DNA from: Pseudobdellovibrionaceae bacterium
GTDB taxonomy: Bacteria > Bdellovibrionota > Bdellovibrionia > Bdellovibrionales > Bdellovibrionaceae
Assembly: GCA_030158485.1 (NCBI GenBank)
Contig: JAOASS010000004.1
Span: 124,001-188,000 of the forward strand
Length of the DNA: 64,000 nucleotides
Direction: 5' to 3'
In this document: piece after piece, positions 31,379 to 40,972 of the stretch
Position numbering within the stretch: position 1 is the first letter of the stretch
Layout: each line of letters begins with the position of its first letter
Notes under the pieces: model-generated
Told to the model about the DNA's origin: nothing
Databases searched by the model: none
Seen by the model: the letters and a program-made list of their open reading frames with translations, nothing else
Position numbers and translations under genes: made by a program

Positions 31379-32191
31379 TTAAGTACGCTGACCCCAAAGC
31401 TGGCGACCAGTTTCTCCTAGTGCCAATGCAGTTGCAACAGAAGCGTTATAACTCGCTTCTGCTGAAACTTGTGGCAGCTTGGCCATCTCATCGCATAGCT
31501 TTTCGGAGGTCGATCGAAGACCTTTATCTTCTGCTCCGATCATCCAAATTATTTTCTCTGGAAGTTTAAAATTATACAGAACTTTCGAGGCCTTATGAGA
31601 TAATCCAAAGACCCAATAACCCTGCTCTTTTAATTTCTCAACTGCCGACTGAAAGTTGGGAACAATTTCGACGGGAACATGCTCAACCCCTCCGCAAGCT
31701 ACTTTATGAACCGTAGCCGTCAAATGAACTGAACGATCTTGTGGAATAAACAGAGCGTCAACTCCCATCAACCAAGCTGTTCGAAGAATAGCCCCCAAAT
31801 TGTGAGGATCCTCAATTCCATCTAAAAATAGAATTATGCTTTCTTTTTTTTGATTGAGTGCTTCCCATTTAAGTCGCGGCCGGCCATCAATCACAACTAC
31901 GGCCCCCTGATGAGCTGGAAATTCTTTTGTGAGTTGTTCTTTAGAGCGAATTTCTGTCAGAATTTTAGATTTCCGACATTGCAATTCCAATTCGCGCAAA
32001 TCTTCAGAAGATTCAAAACCTTTTTGCAACCAGACACTGCGTACTTGCAAAGCATTCGTTTTTAGAGCTTCCGAAACAGCGTGAGTTCCAACGGCGACCC
32101 TGGTGTTTTTAAAATCGATTTTCCGGCCCTCATTTTCAGATGAACTTTGGTTTCGACTTGTTGATTTTGAAAAATGCGGTTTTTTTGACAT
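31379..32191 (-). CDS. rlmB: TrmH/SpoU-family rRNA 2'-O-ribose methyltransferase (RlmB-like)
   Basis: Predicted SAM-dependent methyltransferase with the SPOUT trefoil-knot fold. An N-terminal L30e-like substrate-binding domain (about residues 30-110) starts VAVGTHAVSEALK. The three family motifs follow: DGIEDPHNLGAILRTA, WMIGAEDKGLR, and ASYNASVATALALGE. The third has A-S-Y-N where S-L-N is more common. Length 270 with a Ser-rich N-terminal extension. In E. coli RlmB modifies G2251 of 23S rRNA; other TrmH-family targets cannot be excluded. Confidence 0.85.
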   Translation of the reverse strand: MSKKPHFSKSTSRNQSSSENEGRKIDFKNTRVAVGTHAVSEALKTNALQVRSVWLQKGFESSEDLRELELQCRKSKILTEIRSKEQLTKEFPAHQGAVVVIDGRPRLKWEALNQKKESIILFLDGIEDPHNLGAILRTAWLMGVDALFIPQDRSVHLTATVHKVACGGVEHVPVEIVPNFQSAVEKLKEQGYWVFGLSHKASKVLYNFKLPEKIIWMIGAEDKGLRSTSEKLCDEMAKLPQVSAEASYNASVATALALGETGRQLWGQRT

Positions 32192-32300
32192 TGATCCGTT
32201 ATGAAAGAATCAATTGAAAAGGGCAAGTTTTGAGTCAACATCTCTATTCGGGTTAAAAATAAGATGTAGTTTTAACAATTCATAAGCTTCGTGAGCAAAA

Positions 32301-32774
32301 CTAATTTCTTGCAAATTGCTCGTTCACTTCGTTCTGCCCAGACGACTCTGGGGCGCCGTTTGAAATCCATGAACGAATAACTTGAAGACGAACTTCATCA
32401 ACCGGCGACAAACCACTTTTCTTAGGTGGCATTAACTTTCTTCCCGCTGATGGCAGCATAACTTGATAAAAAATACTTTCTTCTAAATTGCCCGGAACTA
32501 CTAATGCAGGCCCCAATTCCGTTGACACTAAATCAGCATAAGTATCAATCAGAACAGCAGACGCAACACCTTCTGGGTTGTGACAAGTTAAACACTTGGC
32601 TTTGATAACAGTTTCATAAATCGATAAAAAGTTTTCTTCCGTTACTTTATTGCCAATATTAGGATTATCTATGACCCCTTGAAGCTCCGGGAATTCAATT
32701 AAATCGAAAACACGGTAGTCACACGAAATTGAAAAAAGCGATAAAACGACGACTAAAATAATTTTCTTGATCAT
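32301..32774 (-). CDS. Lipoprotein with single c-type haem site
   Basis: Signal peptide ends in the lipobox SISC, with lipidation at Cys18. A haem-attachment motif CLTCH lies at residues 61-65, and a candidate distal ligand is in the RKLMPPKKSGLS segment. The C-terminal pattern (MPP...LSPVDEVRLQVIRSWISNGA) resembles the haem-binding domains of planctomycete-type cytochromes. No oxidase or dehydrogenase gene adjoins it, so the electron partner is unknown. It is divergent from the LysR gene. Confidence 0.7.
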   Translation of the reverse strand: MIKKIILVVVLSLFSISCDYRVFDLIEFPELQGVIDNPNIGNKVTEENFLSIYETVIKAKCLTCHNPEGVASAVLIDTYADLVSTELGPALVVPGNLEESIFYQVMLPSAGRKLMPPKKSGLSPVDEVRLQVIRSWISNGAPESSGQNEVNEQFARN

Positions 32775-32911
32775 AATGGCTTCCTTTCACTTCACTCAGT
32801 TCAACCCTAAATTTCTAATTTGTAAACAAATCTTGAAATCTTCAGGACTGCTCAAGAACGATCCTGACTTCTCTTATAAAGCTAACATATTTTGTTGCCT
32901 ATAACATAAAT

Positions 32912-32928
32912 GGAATACAAGATATTCC
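32912..32928. promoter_or_regulatory. Palindrome before the LysR-type gene
   Basis: GGAATA-CAAGA-TATTCC is a perfect 6-5-6 inverted repeat that ends one base before the upstream ATG of the regulator. A TATAAC -10-like hexamer lies just upstream (32900-32905). It could be an autoregulatory operator; it does not fit the LysR T-N11-A pattern. Confidence 0.3.
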
Positions 32929-32929
32929 C

Positions 32930-33772
32930 ATGAAGAATATTAGAAGCCCTCACCCTCTGCTGAACTCAATTGAAATGAGTCCCTTTACTAAAGATCTTGA
33001 ATACTTTATGGCCTGTGCAGACGAGAAAAATATTCTTAAAGCTTCACACAAACTCGATATTCAGCAATCGGGGCTATCAAAAGTTATTCTACAACTCGAA
33101 TCCAAATTGGGCCAAAAGCTTTTTTCAAGAAGTTCTCAAGGTGTTCAATTGACAAGTTTTGGACAAAATCTTTATCAATTGTTAAAGCAAACTAAAGCTT
33201 TTTGGAGTCATCTTTCATCGCAAAAGATGACTCAAAAGCTCGCGATAGGCGCTCACACTTCTATTGCAAGTAGTTACTTTCCAAAACTTTTACCTGCACT
33301 TTTAAAAAAGTATCCAGAATTGATAGTTCAAACTGATTTTGCTTCTTCGCTTGAAATAACAAGAAAAGTGGCTGAACTCAAAATTGATTTAGGATTGGTT
33401 ATTAATCCCGTTAAAAACGCAGATCTGATTGTCCAAAATCTTTCAACTTCTTGGATTGGACTTTGGAGTCAATCCGAAAAAACAAATTCGAAGACCCTTT
33501 ATTTTAATCCTGAAATGTTTATGAACCAACGCATGATCAAAAAATTTTCGAACTACAAAAAAATCCCGATTCAGGATTACGAAGTTATTGCTCACATTTT
33601 AAAAGAAAGTGATTCTGTTGGACTGCTACCAGACACTGTTGCAGATCGACATCAATTAAATTTAATTGATGAATCTCTTTTAACGGTGAATCTTTGCTTA
33701 GTTTGGCATCGTGACCAAACTAAGCTTGAATCAATTCGATTTATTCATAACTTACTTAAAAATTTAAAATAA
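32930..33772 (+). CDS. LysR-type transcriptional regulator
   Basis: The N-terminal winged helix-turn-helix (LEYFMACADEKNILKASHKL, SGLSKVILQLESKLGQKLFS) is typical; a substrate-binding-like effector domain follows (from about residue 100). Total 280 residues, slightly short. The family alignment would start at the second Met (position 32975, MSPFTKDLEYF), but neither start has a clear ribosome site. The effector and targets are unknown. Neighbours are the haem lipoprotein (divergent) and pyrF (convergent). Confidence 0.85.
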   Translation: MKNIRSPHPLLNSIEMSPFTKDLEYFMACADEKNILKASHKLDIQQSGLSKVILQLESKLGQKLFSRSSQGVQLTSFGQNLYQLLKQTKAFWSHLSSQKMTQKLAIGAHTSIASSYFPKLLPALLKKYPELIVQTDFASSLEITRKVAELKIDLGLVINPVKNADLIVQNLSTSWIGLWSQSEKTNSKTLYFNPEMFMNQRMIKKFSNYKKIPIQDYEVIAHILKESDSVGLLPDTVADRHQLNLIDESLLTVNLCLVWHRDQTKLESIRFIHNLLKNLK

Positions 33773-33805
33773 CAAATAAATTCAGAAATTAAAATATCTG
33801 CGCTT

Positions 33806-34507
33806 CTACTTTCCCATTGAAGCCATCACGTAATCGAGAGCCGCTTCTCTGGGACTATTTGCATGAAGAATAGGGCGACCCACAACCAATGCGCTTGCGC
33901 CTTTTGATAAAGCTTCTTTGGGATTCATGACTCGCTTTTGATCTTGGTGCTCTTCCAAATCCATTCGTATTCCGGGCACCACTTTGTAAGACTTTTTATA
34001 GGCCAACAGATCGAGCTCGTGACCAGAGCAAACAAGACCCGTTAATCCAGCTTCCTCTGCTGCTCCAGCCAATTCAAGAACATGTTCGCTCACTGTTTTT
34101 TGCTGAAAATTGAGTGGCAAAGTCTGATCAGACCAACTTGTAAGAATAGTCACAGCTAAAATTTTAAAAGGTCTTTGTTGGTTCAGTTTAGATTCCAAAG
34201 AAGCACATTCTTCCAGTGCTTCTTTGCCAGCAAGAGCATGAACCGTTACCAGAGTGGCTCCGGCATCGAAACTCGCTTGAACTGCGGAAAGCATGGTGCT
34301 TGGAATATCGAAATGTTTCATATCGACAAACACCGGAGCCAAACGTGCAAGCTTCGTGATCAGCGACTGGCCTTCGCGCATAACAAGTCTTGGCCCCACT
34401 TTGATTCCGCCTACAATTTCACCGACTTCTTGTGCCAATTTGAATGCTGCATCTGCATTATTCATATCAAGCGCCAGAATAATGGGGTTCTTAAGGAGTG
34501 GGCTCAT
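33806..34507 (-). CDS. pyrF: Orotidine 5'-phosphate decarboxylase
   Basis: Last step of UMP synthesis. The catalytic signature DMKHFDIPST (Asp-x-Lys-x-x-Asp) and the LALDMNNADAA start strand are present, as are the phosphate-binding GASALVVGRPIL motif and the VVPGIR strand. Length 233 is typical of the bacterial class. Its ATG overlaps the proS stop by four bases, so it is probably the last gene of the rib-ntr-proS-pyrF operon. Confidence 0.95.
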   Translation of the reverse strand: MSPLLKNPIILALDMNNADAAFKLAQEVGEIVGGIKVGPRLVMREGQSLITKLARLAPVFVDMKHFDIPSTMLSAVQASFDAGATLVTVHALAGKEALEECASLESKLNQQRPFKILAVTILTSWSDQTLPLNFQQKTVSEHVLELAGAAEEAGLTGLVCSGHELDLLAYKKSYKVVPGIRMDLEEHQDQKRVMNPKEALSKGASALVVGRPILHANSPREAALDYVMASMGK

Positions 34508-36234
34508 ATTAAAAGTTTTTTGACCACTGCTGAAGCCGAATCAGGCGAAACCTTATGAACGGTTTTTGTTCGACGCTCAACAACTTCGATTTCATTTTGA
34601 TCTAAGCCTTTTTTCCCAACTACTATTCGCACAGGCATACCCAACAAATCAGCATCTTTAAATTTGACGCCAGGTCTTTCATTTCGGTCATCAATAAAAA
34701 CATCATAACCACTTGCTTCTAGCTGAGTTTCTATTTCATGAACAATATTTTGAGCTTTTTCGTCTTGAGGGTCTAAAAGACAAATGTGCACTTGAAACGG
34801 AGCAATTGCTTTTGGCCAAATAATTCCATCTTGATCGTGATTTTGCTCAATACAAGCCTGCACCGTTCGAGTCACACCAATTCCGTAACAACCCATTTCA
34901 AAGTTTTGAGCTTTGCCTTGATGATCCAAAAATGTTGCTTTCATTTTTTCAGAATATTTTTTACCCAAGTAAAAAACGTGTCCCACTTCAATTCCACGAT
35001 AAGCTTTCAGCTTTCCGCTCGATAACGGATCTTTATCCCCAGCTTTTGCCATTCGCAAATCAGCGACTTTTGTAATTTTATAATCACGCTCATGATTTAC
35101 GTTTTTGATATGACAATCATCTTCGTTGGCGCCGACAATATAATTTTTCAGACCTTCAACGCCTGTATCCATATAAATTGGAATTTGAAGACCTAAAGGC
35201 CCACAGGATCCAGGAGACGCACTTGTGACTTGCTTGATTTCTTCATCACTCAACATCTGCGGCGCGTTTACGAGTCCCAAAATATTTTTAAGCTTCACAG
35301 GATTTAATTCATCTGAGCCACGCAATAAAATGGCCACAGGCTTTAACCCTTTGTCTTTTGAATTCGTTTGATCGTTGCTGCTAAAAAAGAGAGTCTTTAC
35401 TAATTGATTTTCTGGCACACCCGTTGCTTTCGATAAGTCTGAAATTGTTTTAAGACCTGGAGTTGCAAATTTTTCGATCGGCTTCAATGCCTCATTGGAA
35501 TTATCAGTCTGCAAATCAATCGCAGGACAAACTTCAATATTTGCCGCAAAGTCAGTTGTATCACTAACAAGAAGTGAGTCTTCACCAGCATCTGCTAACA
35601 ACTGAAACTCATGAGTCTGACTTCCACCTATGTTACCTGCGTCTGCTTGAACAATTCGATACTCAACACCCAGTCGATTAAAAATAGCTTGATAAGCTTC
35701 ATACATCTGCTGGTAAGTTTTGAGCGCACCAGCTTGGTCTACATCAAAACTATACGCATCTTTCATGCTGAATTCTCGGCCACGCATCAAACCAAATCTT
35801 GGACGAATTTCGTCTCTGTACTTGGTCTGAATCTGATAAAGATTTCGCGGCAGATCTTTATAAGATTTAACGTCATTTCTGATATAATCAACAATCGCTT
35901 CTTCGTGAGTCGCGCCTAAACAAAACCAATGATTATTCCTATTTTGAAACTTTAAAAGGCCTGCACCCATTTCTTCCCAACGATTTGTTTCTTCCCATAA
36001 TTCTCGCGGATGAACCATTGGCATTAAAATTTCAACGCCGCCGCGCTTGTTGAGTTCGTCTCTGATGATATTTTCAAATTTACGAATCGACCTTAAGGCG
36101 AGTGAACCATAAGTATACATTCCTGGCGCTAGTTTTTTTACAAGGCCTGCACGAATTAAAAGTTTATGGCTTGGAATTTCTGCATCACTTGGAGCTTCTT
36201 TTAATGTGTAGATATGCGTTTGAGACCATTTCAT
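34504..36234 (-). CDS. proS: Prolyl-tRNA synthetase (bacterial type with editing domain)
   Basis: Class II synthetase. Motif 2 region (YRDEIRPRFGLMRGREFSMK) and motif 3 (CYGIGVTRTVQACIEQNHD) flank an inserted editing domain of about 180 residues (about 225-405), which removes mischarged Ala-tRNA. The anticodon-binding domain is C-terminal (FDDRNERPGVKFKDADLLG-like text). Length 576 is standard. Four-base overlaps with ntrX upstream and pyrF downstream. Confidence 0.97.
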   Translation of the reverse strand: MKWSQTHIYTLKEAPSDAEIPSHKLLIRAGLVKKLAPGMYTYGSLALRSIRKFENIIRDELNKRGGVEILMPMVHPRELWEETNRWEEMGAGLLKFQNRNNHWFCLGATHEEAIVDYIRNDVKSYKDLPRNLYQIQTKYRDEIRPRFGLMRGREFSMKDAYSFDVDQAGALKTYQQMYEAYQAIFNRLGVEYRIVQADAGNIGGSQTHEFQLLADAGEDSLLVSDTTDFAANIEVCPAIDLQTDNSNEALKPIEKFATPGLKTISDLSKATGVPENQLVKTLFFSSNDQTNSKDKGLKPVAILLRGSDELNPVKLKNILGLVNAPQMLSDEEIKQVTSASPGSCGPLGLQIPIYMDTGVEGLKNYIVGANEDDCHIKNVNHERDYKITKVADLRMAKAGDKDPLSSGKLKAYRGIEVGHVFYLGKKYSEKMKATFLDHQGKAQNFEMGCYGIGVTRTVQACIEQNHDQDGIIWPKAIAPFQVHICLLDPQDEKAQNIVHEIETQLEASGYDVFIDDRNERPGVKFKDADLLGMPVRIVVGKKGLDQNEIEVVERRTKTVHKVSPDSASAVVKKLLI

Positions 36235-37595
36235 CCATTCACCTCAATACCGTAAGCTTTAATTTTACGATGTAAATAACTTCGTTCAAGCCCTATCACT
36301 TCAGCCGTGCGTGAAATATTACCACCGTTTTCTTGAATTTTTTTAACCAAGTATTCTCTTTCAAATTCAGCACGAGCTTCGCGGAATGTTTTCATTTCGG
36401 CAAATGCCGCCGAACTTCCGTCCAATTGCTGTTGAATAAGACCCGCAAAACGAAGATCATGAACATCTACAAAGTCTCCTGGGGTTAAAATATAAACTCG
36501 TTCGATAAAGTTTCTGAGTTCTCTGATATTACCTGGCCAATTATAACTTTTCATAAGAGCAACAGCACCATCAGAAAAAGTTTTGCTGGGCTCACCGGTA
36601 TCGCGAGATACCATATCCGTGAAATGAGTAATCAGACTAATTAAGTCTTCTATTCGGTCCCGCAGGGGATCTAAATGAAGACAAAAAGTATTTAGTCTTT
36701 CGTATAAGTCTTGGCGAAGCTTTCCGTTCTGCAGGAAAACCTCTAAATTTGCAGTAGATGAAACGAGGACTCGCACATCCGACTTAACAACCTCATGTCC
36801 ACCATACCGATTAAAAGTTCTTTCTTGAAGATAACGAAGTAGCTTAGCTTGCAAGTGAGACGGTAAAGAAGTGAATTCTTTTAAATAAAGAGTCCCACTT
36901 TCAACAAGTTCTAATTTTCCTTTGCGATTTTTTTCAACTCCGGGCATAGCCCCTTTTTCGATTCCAAAAATTTCCGCTTCCATCAAGTCTTCAGGAATTG
37001 ATTCGCAATTAATTTCGGCAAATGTCCGACTTGCACGAGGACTCATATAATGAATATTTTGAGCTGCCAAAGCTTTTCCAGTTCCATCTTCGCCCGTTAG
37101 CAGAACCCAACTTTGAGTGGGCGCAAGCTTCGCTATGAGTTGCTTCGTTTGCACAATTTTCTGAGATTCCCCACGAATGGCAATGTTGCTACGAAGCTTG
37201 CTCAGTAAAGCAGCTTTTTCTGTTTGAGACTGCCTGTAATTCATCGCATTTTGAATCGTGATAATAATTTTATCAATTGAAAGTGGTTTTTCGATAAAAT
37301 CATAGGCACCCAGTTTGGTCGCTTTAACAGCTGTTTCGATTGTTCCATGGCCTGAAATCATAACGAATTCGGTTTGTGGAAATTGGTTCCGAACTTCTTT
37401 TAAAATTTCAATGCCGTCCCGGTGGCCAGGCATCCAAATATCAAGAAAAACCAGATCTGGCTGAAAGGACTTAATCAAACTTATTCCCTCTTCACCATTC
37501 TGAGCCGTTTTCACTTCATGACCTTCATCTTCAAGACTTGCAGAAAGAATGTCTCGAATAGCGGACTCATCATCCACGATTAGTATTTTGTTCAT
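36231..37595 (-). CDS. ntrX: NtrX-like response regulator with degenerate AAA+ domain
   Basis: I start at the ATG at 37595 (MNKILIVDDES), with GGAGG 8 bases upstream. A receiver domain (phospho-acceptor Asp52 in LVFLDIWMPG) is followed by an NtrC-type AAA+ domain and a Fis-type helix-turn-helix (NISRTAEVIGLERSYLHRKI). Walker A (GEDGTGK, 168-174) is kept, but the sigma-54 contact loop GAFTGA reads GAMPGV (215-220) and Walker B LFLDE reads LYLKE (Lys239). It probably cannot drive sigma-54 open-complex formation and may work as a DNA-binding regulator. It overlaps ntrY by 26 bases. Confidence 0.85.
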   Translation of the reverse strand: MNKILIVDDESAIRDILSASLEDEGHEVKTAQNGEEGISLIKSFQPDLVFLDIWMPGHRDGIEILKEVRNQFPQTEFVMISGHGTIETAVKATKLGAYDFIEKPLSIDKIIITIQNAMNYRQSQTEKAALLSKLRSNIAIRGESQKIVQTKQLIAKLAPTQSWVLLTGEDGTGKALAAQNIHYMSPRASRTFAEINCESIPEDLMEAEIFGIEKGAMPGVEKNRKGKLELVESGTLYLKEFTSLPSHLQAKLLRYLQERTFNRYGGHEVVKSDVRVLVSSTANLEVFLQNGKLRQDLYERLNTFCLHLDPLRDRIEDLISLITHFTDMVSRDTGEPSKTFSDGAVALMKSYNWPGNIRELRNFIERVYILTPGDFVDVHDLRFAGLIQQQLDGSSAAFAEMKTFREARAEFEREYLVKKIQENGGNISRTAEVIGLERSYLHRKIKAYGIEVNG

Positions 37596-39852
37596 TTTTA
37601 GGCCTCCATCCTTCAACAGGTAAAACAGGTAGCTCAATCACCATACGAGTGCCCTGAGGCTCATGGGATAAAGCACGAATATATCCATTGTGATCTTCAA
37701 TTACTCGTCTGACGATTGAAAGTCCCAAACCTGTTCCACCATCTTTTGTACTGTAGTAAGGTTCAAAAATTCTTTGTCTATCCTGAGATGGAATTCCTAT
37801 TCCATTATCAGCTACAGTGAGTCGCAAAGTTTTAAGTTGTGTATCATATTCAGTTGTCACATTTATTTTTGGCTCGAGAACTTTAGAACAAGCTGCTACC
37901 GCATTATCAACAAGGTTTGTCAAAACTCGTTTAATTTGATCGGGATCAAACTTAAAAACAGGAGTTTCTGCATCGAAATGGGTACTAAAATGAATATGAC
38001 CGTGAGCATTTGAAAAAAGACTGACGATTTCAACTACGACTTCATTGATATAACCAGGTCCCATTTTAGCTTGAGGCAATCTTGCGAACTGACTAAATTC
38101 ATTTACAAGATTCTTCATATCATCCACTTGTTTGACAATAATTTGGATACTGTCTTTAAAAGCAGGATCTGTAATTTGACTAGAGAATTTACGGTGTAGC
38201 CTTTCCGCGGCCAATTTGATAGGAGTCAGTGGATTTTTTATTTCATGGGCAATACGACGAGCCACTTCGGTCCAGGCAGCCGACCTTTGCGCTGATACAA
38301 TCGGCGATAAATCATCAAAGACTAAAACTTTTCCAATTTCTTCGCCTTCTTCATCTTTCAGAATAGAAAGGTTCAAAGAAAGAGGAAGAGATTCTCCGTT
38401 AATGTTAACAGTCAATTCTTTACGAATAAATTCAAGTTTATATTCTTGCATGTTTTTTAAGAGCTCAGCAAAAAGTCGAAAGTATTCTGAAGTCAAAAGG
38501 CCCCGGACAGGACGACCAATATAAGTTTCGGCTTTGATTTGAAGTAGATCTGCAGCATGCTGGTTAACTGTCGTAATGATTCCAGACTTATCAACTGAAA
38601 TCACTCCGGTTGAAATATGCCCTAATACAACTTCTATATATTTCGAATTTTCTTGCAACTGAGCTGTCGTTTTATCTAAATTTTGGGTCATTTGATTAAA
38701 GTTATCGACCAAGTAATTTACTTCCTCACTACCGCTCGTAACTTCAACAGCTGAATAGTCACCACTTGCGACTTTGCGAGTGGCACGGCCTAATTGCACA
38801 AGAGGTATGGAAATCTGCTTCGCCAAATAAAACCCAAACCAAACCGCAGCAAATAAAATAACAAGAGTCATCATGAACAAGACAATAATGTAGATTGACT
38901 TTAGTGGTGACTCAAGAGGGTTAACGTCCCGAAACTCTTCATAAGCTGCCGACACATCATTCATTCGAGATGTCAGTGACAAAGGAACAAAACTTGAAAT
39001 CACTGCTGCTGCTGCCGGTTGACTATTCTTAATGGGAACAATGACTCGAACTAAATTGCCATCACCAAACTGCTGAATGGTTGAAGATTCGACTCGATTC
39101 ACAAGACCTTTTCGAATAAAGTCGGCTTCAGCAATTGGCAAATGATACAAGCTTTCATCAGTTGTCATCGAATAAACACGTTCACCATCAACAGACTTAT
39201 AAATTTCAATCGCATCTAAAGCATACCGAGTTCTGAGCATTTCAAGAGTTGACGGAAGTGATTTCCAATTTCGAGATGATTGCAGTTGTTTTTCGATTTC
39301 ATGCGCGAAATGATAATTTTTTTTCTTTGTTGTAAAATAATAAGAGTTTTGAATTTCTAAAGAACTTTTTAAAACCCCTACCATTTTAAGACTAAACCAT
39401 TTTTCAAAACTGGCATTGATGTAGAAAACTGAAATAACAAACAATAGAATTGTCGGAATCGAACTAAATGCCACAAAAGCCGCAATCAATTTTGACTTGA
39501 GACTGCTGCCAAAAACTTTACTTTTTCTTTCCAAGAAAACTTTAACAACATTTCTAAAAATTAAAAAACAAAGTAAAATGAGCAGTATGATATTAACATT
39601 CACGAGACCAAAAAAGAAAATACTATGAACAAATGGTAACTGCTGAGAAATTGAAAAAAGACGAATTTCAAACCAAGTTAAAAAAACAACCAAAAAAGAA
39701 ATCAGAAATATGGCGACAATTTCTCTTTTTCTTTTTCGATGTTCTTGGGGGATATTAACTTCTTCTAGCGTTTCGAAAATATGTTCACTACGAGACTGAA
39801 GGGAGACTCGATTTTTGTTTTTAAATTTGCGATCAGCTTTGTTTTTTGGCAT
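37570..39852 (-). CDS. ntrY: NtrY-like membrane sensor histidine kinase
   Basis: 760 residues with transmembrane segments at about 45-62, 77-99 and 122-145, a periplasmic domain, and a fourth segment at about 325-345. HAMP, PAS (VDKSGIITTVNQHAADLL), HisKA (EVARRIAHEIKNPLTPIKLA; phosphorylated His) and HATPase (NLVDNAVAAC, DNGIGIP, DGGTGLGLSIV) follow. This layout is that of NtrY; its signal here is unknown. It is encoded just before and overlapping its likely partner NtrX. Confidence 0.92.
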   Translation of the reverse strand: MPKNKADRKFKNKNRVSLQSRSEHIFETLEEVNIPQEHRKRKREIVAIFLISFLVVFLTWFEIRLFSISQQLPFVHSIFFFGLVNVNIILLILLCFLIFRNVVKVFLERKSKVFGSSLKSKLIAAFVAFSSIPTILLFVISVFYINASFEKWFSLKMVGVLKSSLEIQNSYYFTTKKKNYHFAHEIEKQLQSSRNWKSLPSTLEMLRTRYALDAIEIYKSVDGERVYSMTTDESLYHLPIAEADFIRKGLVNRVESSTIQQFGDGNLVRVIVPIKNSQPAAAAVISSFVPLSLTSRMNDVSAAYEEFRDVNPLESPLKSIYIIVLFMMTLVILFAAVWFGFYLAKQISIPLVQLGRATRKVASGDYSAVEVTSGSEEVNYLVDNFNQMTQNLDKTTAQLQENSKYIEVVLGHISTGVISVDKSGIITTVNQHAADLLQIKAETYIGRPVRGLLTSEYFRLFAELLKNMQEYKLEFIRKELTVNINGESLPLSLNLSILKDEEGEEIGKVLVFDDLSPIVSAQRSAAWTEVARRIAHEIKNPLTPIKLAAERLHRKFSSQITDPAFKDSIQIIVKQVDDMKNLVNEFSQFARLPQAKMGPGYINEVVVEIVSLFSNAHGHIHFSTHFDAETPVFKFDPDQIKRVLTNLVDNAVAACSKVLEPKINVTTEYDTQLKTLRLTVADNGIGIPSQDRQRIFEPYYSTKDGGTGLGLSIVRRVIEDHNGYIRALSHEPQGTRMVIELPVLPVEGWRPKNEQNTNRG

Positions 39853-39867
39853 TTTTAAATTATCTGA

Positions 39868-40356
39868 TTACTTTCCAATTTTATTGAGATCACGCAGAAG
39901 GCCTACCATTTCAAGAGTCGTCAAAGCAGTTTCTTCACCTTTGTGCCCATGATTGCCACCGACTCTGTCAAATGCTTGTTCTTCATTTTCTGTTGTTAAA
40001 ACTCCAAAACCAATGGGCTTTCCGGTATCGAGCATTAATTGAGTCAGAGCTCTTTCAACACTCATACAAACAACATCGTAATGAGAAGTTTCACCACGAA
40101 TAATAGAACCTAAAGCGACAACCCCTTCACAGCCCGCATTTTTTATCAAAGCCTGGCAAGCCAATGGGATTTCGATGGCTCCAGGGACTTTCACAGAATA
40201 AATTTCTACTTGAGCTTCTTCCAGCATGCGAAGAGCTCCGTCGAGAAGCATTTCAGTCACTTCATGATTAAATCGACTGGTGACAACACCAATTTTAATT
40301 TTTTTGTCAGCTTTAGTTTTGAGCTTCTTTTTTGTTTTGATTGCTTTTTTTGCCAT
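39868..40356 (-). CDS. ribH: 6,7-dimethyl-8-ribityllumazine synthase
   Basis: Condenses the RibB product with the pyrimidine intermediate in riboflavin synthesis. Start placed at ATG 40356 ([10 protein letters not shown]) behind GAGGGG; a TTG eight codons upstream is less likely. A Lys-rich N-terminal extension precedes IGVVTSRFNHEVTEMLL. The active-site segments VPGAIEIPLACQAL, GSIIRGETSHYDVV, and FGVLTTENEEQAFDRVGGNH are complete. Length 162. The start overlaps the ribB end by 44 bases. Confidence 0.95.
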   Translation of the reverse strand: MAKKAIKTKKKLKTKADKKIKIGVVTSRFNHEVTEMLLDGALRMLEEAQVEIYSVKVPGAIEIPLACQALIKNAGCEGVVALGSIIRGETSHYDVVCMSVERALTQLMLDTGKPIGFGVLTTENEEQAFDRVGGNHGHKGEETALTTLEMVGLLRDLNKIGK

Positions 40357-40972
40357 TTTGCCCCTCGAGGAAGTTCTCAATCAGATCTTGAATTGTTCCA
40401 ATTTTCAACTGATGTTTATTTGCAAAACGCACTAAGTCCGGAAGCCGAGCCATGGTGCCATCTTCGTTCATTACTTCACAAATCACTGCGGCGGGATGAA
40501 GACCTGCCAATTTCATATAATCTACGCTTGCTTCTGTATGGCCTGGCCTTTCAAGCACTCCGCCAAGACGTGCCCTAAGAGGAAAAATATGCCCGGGACG
40601 ACTGATGTCAGATGGCCGAGCTTCAGGTTTTGATGCTACTCTAATCGTTAAAGCGCGATCTGCTGCCGATATCCCAGTGGAAATTCCTTTAGAGGCTTCG
40701 ATACTGACTGTAAAAGCCGTTTTATTGGGAGCTCCGTTTTCATCGAATGGAACCATTAACGGCAATTCAAGTTGGTCTACGATTTGGGGAGCTAGAGCCA
40801 AACAAACAAGACCACGCGCGTGAGTGATCATGAAATTTATTTTTTCTGGCGTGACAAGATCTGCCGCCATAATTAAGTCGCCTTCATTTTCACGATTTTC
40901 ATCATCAACAAGGAGTATCATTTTTCCAGCTTGTAATTCTGAAACCAAATTTTCAACTGTCTCAAAGCTCAT
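40313..40972 (-). CDS. ribB: 3,4-dihydroxy-2-butanone 4-phosphate synthase
   Basis: Makes the four-carbon riboflavin precursor from ribulose 5-phosphate. Start at ATG 40972 (MSFETVENL). The metal/substrate motif [20 protein letters not shown] and the C-terminal [20 protein letters not shown] with [14 protein letters not shown] are intact. It has no GTP cyclohydrolase II (RibA) domain and ends in a Lys/Gln-rich tail of about 20 residues. 219 residues. Overlaps ribE by 11 bases. Confidence 0.95.
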   Translation of the reverse strand: MSFETVENLVSELQAGKMILLVDDENRENEGDLIMAADLVTPEKINFMITHARGLVCLALAPQIVDQLELPLMVPFDENGAPNKTAFTVSIEASKGISTGISAADRALTIRVASKPEARPSDISRPGHIFPLRARLGGVLERPGHTEASVDYMKLAGLHPAAVICEVMNEDGTMARLPDLVRFANKHQLKIGTIQDLIENFLEGQNGKKSNQNKKEAQN

